A stretch of DNA of 64,000 nt from Acidimicrobiales bacterium (GTDB taxonomy: Bacteria; Actinomycetota; Acidimicrobiia; Acidimicrobiales; Acidimicrobilacustridaceae). The position numbers and the translations under genes were made by a program. The notes under the pieces were generated by a model. It was not told the DNA's origin. It searched no databases and saw nothing but the letters and a program-made list of their open reading frames with translations. This document shows, one piece after another, positions 60,043 to 64,000 of the stretch. The DNA lies in assembly GCA_030830565.1 (NCBI GenBank), contig JAURMR010000024.1, forward strand, positions 26,111-90,110, read 5' to 3'. Position 1 is the stretch's first letter. Each line of letters starts with the position of its first letter.

Positions 60043-61578
60043 ATGAAGCACGCCAAACCGGTCCCTCAAACTCCATGGCGAGTCTTTGCCCTTGCACTTG
60101 TCGCAGTTGCCGTTGTTGTCGTTGGGCTTCTCGTTGTCACGAATGGTTCTGATTCGAAGGCAACTGATTCGGAAACTGCATCTTCTGATTCTCCGAGCTC
60201 CACGGCGAAGGGGACAACCACCACCACCGAGGCGCCGTACAACGGATGGGTGAATCCAAAATCCTCAGGAACGATGTGGAGCCAGAAAGTTCCCGGCGTT
60301 CTGACCTTCCGTGGAAATCCGACTCGGTCGTATTACGGAATGGGTCCCGTCCCGACGGCACCAAAAATTCTTTGGAGTTACCCGCAGAACGGCGGCATGT
60401 GTGGAAAGTCGACAGATGGATCAGGAACCTCGACTTGGTGCGGAAGTGGTTGGACGGGCAATCCAAATGTGTACGAATCAAACGGTAAGACGATCGTTTC
60501 ATTCGGCGCCTACGACTACGCCGTCCATTGGCTCGATTACGAAACGGGTGCCGATGTCATCAGCCCATTTAAGACTGGCGACATCATCAAGGGAACAGTC
60601 ACGACTGACCCCGATGGCTTTCCCCTCACCTATAGCGGTTCTCGCGACAACTACTTGCACATCATCGCCACTGATCGCGGCCCGACACCTGTCGAACTTT
60701 GGAAATTGTCTGCCTATGACGGCGTTCAACAAGTATGGAACGACGATTGGGATGGCTCTCCTCTCATCATTGACGACTACATGTTCGAAGGTGGCGAGAA
60801 CAGCTGGTTTTACATCATCAAGTTGAATCGCGGTTATGACGCGGCCGGCAAAGTCACCGTTGCACCACAGGTCGTGTTCAAGACGCCCGGGTGGGACGCC
60901 GAACTGCAATCGAACATCACTGATCGACAGTTCTCCATTGAAAACTCCGTTGCGATCACCGGCAACACCGTGTACTTCGCGAACTCTGGTGGACTTGTGC
61001 AGGGCTGGGACATCAGCACACTCAAGAGCGGCGGCACGCCAACTCGAACATTCCGATTCTGGACTGGAGACGACACCGATGCATCGATCGTCGCCGACAA
61101 GGACGGATTCCTCTACATCGGTTCCGAATACGAGCGACGCAACGCTCGTTCCACCGAAGTTGGTCAGATCGTAAAGCTTGATCCGACGAAGCCCGATAAC
61201 CCGATCGTGTGGTCAATCAAAGACCAAGCCGCTGGAAAGCAGGGTATTTGGGCCACTTCTGCCATTGCCAACGGAGTTGTGTACGCCGCGACGAACTCCG
61301 GGCGCGTGATGGGTATCGACCAAATGACCGGCGAAGTCTTGTGGCAAAAGAATCTTGGTTCCCAAACCTGGGGTTCCCCCGTTGTCGTCGATGGCACGCT
61401 CATTGAAGGTGACTGCCAAGGAAACCTGAATGCCTACGACGTTTCGAATCCGAAGGTCGATCCGCCGCTGAAGTGGACAGTGAAGTTGAACGGCTGCATT
61501 GAATCGACCCCAACGGTTTGGAAAGGTCGCATCTTTGTCGGTGCTCGTGGAGGACAGTTCTACGCCATCGGCGATTAG
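60043..61578 (+). CDS. Membrane-anchored PQQ-like beta-propeller protein
   Basis: 511 residues: one N-terminal membrane helix (about 12-34), a Ser/Thr-rich linker, and an extracytoplasmic beta-propeller with repeated blades such as ITGNTVYFANSGGLVQGWDI, IANGVVYAATNSGRVMGIDQMTGEVLW and WKGRIFVGARGGQFYAIG. These resemble PQQ-enzyme or BamB-like repeats, but no PQQ catalytic residues can be assigned. Four cysteines (MCGKS, WCGSG, GDCQG, NGCIES) could form two disulfides. Function unknown. Confidence 0.82.
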   Translation: MKHAKPVPQTPWRVFALALVAVAVVVVGLLVVTNGSDSKATDSETASSDSPSSTAKGTTTTTEAPYNGWVNPKSSGTMWSQKVPGVLTFRGNPTRSYYGMGPVPTAPKILWSYPQNGGMCGKSTDGSGTSTWCGSGWTGNPNVYESNGKTIVSFGAYDYAVHWLDYETGADVISPFKTGDIIKGTVTTDPDGFPLTYSGSRDNYLHIIATDRGPTPVELWKLSAYDGVQQVWNDDWDGSPLIIDDYMFEGGENSWFYIIKLNRGYDAAGKVTVAPQVVFKTPGWDAELQSNITDRQFSIENSVAITGNTVYFANSGGLVQGWDISTLKSGGTPTRTFRFWTGDDTDASIVADKDGFLYIGSEYERRNARSTEVGQIVKLDPTKPDNPIVWSIKDQAAGKQGIWATSAIANGVVYAATNSGRVMGIDQMTGEVLWQKNLGSQTWGSPVVVDGTLIEGDCQGNLNAYDVSNPKVDPPLKWTVKLNGCIESTPTVWKGRIFVGARGGQFYAIGD

Positions 61579-61594
61579 TGCAAAGCCGGCGTCA

Positions 61595-62524
61595 TCACCA
61601 GTCGACGTCGTCACATCCGGTGTGCGATGCAGGCTCGACCTGCAATGTTGAATGTTCAATGTTGTATTTGACGCGCAACATGTCGCGGGCACGGTCAAGC
61701 ACGGAGTGAAGCTCGGACTCATCGGCAACAACGAGATGGGCGCTCGCCATGTCCATTTCCGAAGTGAGCGTCCACACGTGTAAGTCGTGAACACTCTCCA
61801 CTCCCTCAACACCAACGAGATCGTTTCGCACAGCATCGACATCAAGATGCGGGGGTGCGGCTTCAACAAGAACGCGAATTGCCTGTGCACCGAGCTTCCA
61901 CGTCCGCGGAAATATGAACAGACCAATTCCTGCGCCGATGACGGGATCGACCCATTCCCAATCTGTTGCAGCAATAACGATCGCGGCAATGATCACGCCA
62001 ACGCTCGTGAGTAAGTCAGCCAAAACTTCAAGGTACGCACCGCGTACATTCAGGCTTTCATTTGCTCCTTCACGAAGAAGGAGGAAGCAGACAACATTGG
62101 CCAGTGCTCCGGCGATCGCAACGACCAACATCTCACCGCTGTGAACTGACTCGGGATGGCGGAGACGATCGATCGCTTCCCACAGCACGTAGAAGCCAAC
62201 TGCGAAGAGCAACACCGCGTTCGCGAGTGCGGCGAGGATCTCAAGCCGATACAAGCCGAACGTCCGGTGCGAACGCTGAACCCGGCGGTTCGCGACGTGA
62301 ATGGCCGCCAGCGCCATGCCAATTCCGACCAGATCGGTGAGCATGTGCCCGGCGTCGGAAAGCAGCGACAGCGAATTGGTGACGAGCGCCCCCGCAACCT
62401 CGATTACCAAGAACACCGAAAGAATGGCCACGACGGCCCAGAGCCGGCCGGTGTGGCGAGCCCCAGCCCGGACCGACACCCCATGGGAATGCCCGTGTCC
62501 GTGGGCATCATCGGGGGAGGTCAT
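61595..62524 (-). CDS. Cation diffusion facilitator transporter
   Basis: 309 residues: His/Asp-rich N-terminus (AHGHGHSHG), six membrane helices, and a C-terminal cytoplasmic domain (HDLHVWTLTSEMDMASAHLVV) typical of CzcD/ZitB exporters. In the transport site helix 2 gives His60 and Asp64 (SDAGHMLTD), while helix 5 gives Glu166 and Asp170 (AYLEVLAD) where zinc exporters usually have His and Asp. The preferred metal is thus uncertain. ATG at 62524 avoids an unlike 14-residue extension. Confidence 0.9.
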   Translation of the reverse strand: MTSPDDAHGHGHSHGVSVRAGARHTGRLWAVVAILSVFLVIEVAGALVTNSLSLLSDAGHMLTDLVGIGMALAAIHVANRRVQRSHRTFGLYRLEILAALANAVLLFAVGFYVLWEAIDRLRHPESVHSGEMLVVAIAGALANVVCFLLLREGANESLNVRGAYLEVLADLLTSVGVIIAAIVIAATDWEWVDPVIGAGIGLFIFPRTWKLGAQAIRVLVEAAPPHLDVDAVRNDLVGVEGVESVHDLHVWTLTSEMDMASAHLVVADESELHSVLDRARDMLRVKYNIEHSTLQVEPASHTGCDDVDW

Positions 62525-62688
62525 AGGGCCATGTTCGCACCCCGTGAGCCCGGGGCGGACCCACAAATTTCCCCCCGAATCGCCTATTTCAGGTCCGGAG
62601 ACCCTCCCGCGGTACTGTTCGGGCCTCGCACGGGCCGGTCCCGTGCGCGTTTTTTGCCCGCTCCGTATACCGCGGGGCCCTCACCAGG

Positions 62689-63831
62689 ATGGACCAGATG
62701 ACCCAGGTTCTCGCCGCCGAAGGTGGCTACCAGGCCTTCACGCTCACCAGCACAGAATGGGTGTGGCTGATTTTTGCCGCCGCCGTTGCTGTGATCGCAC
62801 TCCTGCTTGGCGTCGTGCTTATGCGCGGCGTTCTCAAACAGGAACAAGGCACCGAAAAAATGCAGGAAATCGCTGGCGCGATTCAGGAAGGCGCACTCGC
62901 CTACCTCAAGCGTCAGTTCCGCACGATCGGCATGATCGTCATCCCGCTTGCGGTCGTGGTGTTCTTCACCTCGACTGCCATCAACAAGATGCCCATCCTC
63001 AAAGAGGACGGAAAGAGCATCATTGGTGGCGAAGAAGTGATGACGTTCCTGCAGTCGGGCATCTTCCGCACCGCAGCGTTCATCGTTGGCTGCATCTTCT
63101 CTGCAGCGATCGGCTTCTTCGGCATGTGGCTTGCTGTTCGCGGCAACGTACGTACCGCAGCTGCGGCCCGTCGCAGCGATTTCAATGCTGCCCTCAAGGT
63201 GGCATTCCGCACCGGAGGCGTGGCTGGCCTTCTGACCGCCGGCCTCGGCCTTCTCGGTGCAGTCGTCATCGTGATGCTCTTCCAGAACACCTCAACCTCG
63301 ATCCTCATTGGGTTCGGTTTCGGTGGCTCGCTCCTCGCCCTGTTCCTTCGCGTCGGTGGCGGCATCTTCACCAAGGCTGCTGACGTCGGCGCCGACCTCG
63401 TCGGCAAGGTTGAAGCAGGCATTCCTGAAGACGACCCCCGCAACCCCGCAACCATCGCCGACAACGTGGGCGACAACGTGGGCGACTGCGCTGGTATGGC
63501 GGCAGACCTTTTCGAGTCATTCGCCGTCACGCTCGTGGCGTCGATCATCCTCGGCGTCTCGGCATTCCAGGCCATTGGCTTGGGCGTCGACCGCATCAAC
63601 CCAGTCGACGGAGTCACCATCATCAGTGGTGGCGGCGTCGCAGTGAAGGGACTTATCTTCCCGCTGGCCGTTGTGGCCATCGGCCTTGTTGCGTCAATGA
63701 TCGGCATCTTCGTGGTGAAGGGTCGCCCCAGTGACGGCAATGACGCACTGAAGGCCATCAACCGCGGCATTTACGTCGCCCAGATCATCGCCATCATCGG
63801 CGCTGCTTGTTGCCTTCCTCTACATCGGTAA
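62689..63831 (+). CDS. hppA: Membrane H+-translocating pyrophosphatase, first part (frame broken)
   Basis: The first 380 codons of a proton-pumping pyrophosphatase: seven or more membrane helices, FGFGGSLLALFLRVGGGIFTKAADVGADLVGKVEAG and the catalytic DDPRNPATIADNVGDNVGDCAGMAADLFES, which binds Mg-pyrophosphate. The reading frame then ends in an unlike tail (AACCLPLHR) at 63831, whereas the family sequence goes on in the next frame. Couples pyrophosphate hydrolysis to proton export. A second ATG at 62698 is also a possible start. Confidence 0.93.
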   Translation: MDQMTQVLAAEGGYQAFTLTSTEWVWLIFAAAVAVIALLLGVVLMRGVLKQEQGTEKMQEIAGAIQEGALAYLKRQFRTIGMIVIPLAVVVFFTSTAINKMPILKEDGKSIIGGEEVMTFLQSGIFRTAAFIVGCIFSAAIGFFGMWLAVRGNVRTAAAARRSDFNAALKVAFRTGGVAGLLTAGLGLLGAVVIVMLFQNTSTSILIGFGFGGSLLALFLRVGGGIFTKAADVGADLVGKVEAGIPEDDPRNPATIADNVGDNVGDCAGMAADLFESFAVTLVASIILGVSAFQAIGLGVDRINPVDGVTIISGGGVAVKGLIFPLAVVAIGLVASMIGIFVVKGRPSDGNDALKAINRGIYVAQIIAIIGAACCLPLHR

Positions 63832-64000
63832 CCCCGAGGGTTCGACCATCTCGCAGCCTGGTGCTCGTTTGTTTGGCGCCAGCGTGACTGGTGTCATCCT
63901 CGGCTTTGCCGCTTCAAAGATCACGCAGTACTTCACCTCCACCAAGACCAAGCCTGTGAAGGACATCGCCAAAGCAGCGCGTACTGGCCCCGCCACGACC
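63800..64000 (+). CDS. hppA: Membrane H+-pyrophosphatase, continuation in +1 frame (partial)
   Basis: Sixty-seven codons without a stop, continuing the family sequence (ALLVAFLYIGNPEG ... VKDIAKAARTGPATT; the last block is the conserved VKDI..S..TGPAT region). The join falls at about 63797-63808 in GGCGCTGCTT, where a loss of two bases (or gain of one) would explain the shift. A sequencing or assembly indel is the likeliest cause; a true mutation is possible. The protein continues beyond the window. Confidence 0.85.

Overview
The window looks like a chromosomal segment of a mid-to-high-GC actinobacterium, most likely an aquatic member of the Acidimicrobiia. The markers are mshA (mycothiol synthesis), a WhiB protein, a Rv3679/Rv3680-like pair of ArsA-family ATPases, an acyl-CoA carboxylase epsilon subunit, F420/FMN-type LLM oxidoreductases, and a heliorhodopsin. 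Lineage is an inference from gene content; no 16S or marker phylogeny is possible here. I saw no insertion sequence, prophage or CRISPR array, and gene packing is dense.

Layout. 1-3.4 kb (minus strand): the start of proC, a YbjN protein with mshA, then a small MoaD/ThiS-like protein coupled to a degenerate CdsA-like membrane protein. 3.4-4.7 kb: a histidine phosphatase and a YgjP-type metalloprotein. 4.7-8.3 kb (minus): a four-gene lipid-glycan operon (PIG-V-like mannosyltransferase, DPM-like GT2, YdjC deacetylase, methyltransferase). 8.4-14.5 kb: lipase, tRNA-Lys, a DsbA/TlpA-DsbB disulfide pair, two universal stress proteins and a CtpE-like P-type ATPase. 14.6-19.5 kb: dut/orn, two MBL-fold hydrolases, an MFS exporter and FxsA. 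19.7-24 kb: whiB, nfeD, the two ArsA-type ATPases and a lone receiver domain. 24-29.5 kb: tRNA-Pro, asd, ask, two membrane-anchored peptidyl-prolyl isomerase-like proteins, an S51-like protein and a methyltransferase-like protein. 29.6-39.3 kb: 3-hydroxyacyl-CoA dehydrogenase, aat, meaA/ecm, a CoA-transferase, a GH36 alpha-galactosidase, an LLM oxidoreductase, the acyl-CoA carboxylase beta and epsilon subunits, and tatA. 39.3-46.4 kb: a stand-alone 5'-3' exonuclease, the heliorhodopsin, an ATP-grasp ligase, a DUF4190-type protein, a SnoaL-like protein, an LLM oxidoreductase and an ABC exporter. 46.4-50.4 kb: two tRNA-Ser genes around tadA, then SRP RNA, dnaX, ybaB and recR. 50.4-53.6 kb: thiolase, crotonyl-CoA carboxylase/reductase and epimerase. 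53.7-64 kb: xseA, xseB, a polyprenyl synthase, two alpha/beta hydrolases, a Fur-family regulator, prfC, a beta-propeller lipoprotein-like or membrane-anchored protein, a CDF transporter and a frameshifted H+-pyrophosphatase at the right edge.

How the genes work together. Thiolase, the 3-hydroxyacyl-CoA dehydrogenase, crotonyl-CoA carboxylase/reductase, the epimerase and meaA/ecm together cover most of the upper ethylmalonyl-CoA pathway, and the carboxylase beta/epsilon pair fits propionyl-CoA handling. The heliorhodopsin is the most striking single gene. The most striking non-gene pattern is a -10 hexamer of the form TANNNT placed 6 to 9 bases before the start codon of about 25 genes on both strands. 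This implies that leaderless or near-leaderless mRNA is the normal mode here, and it also helped me choose starts.
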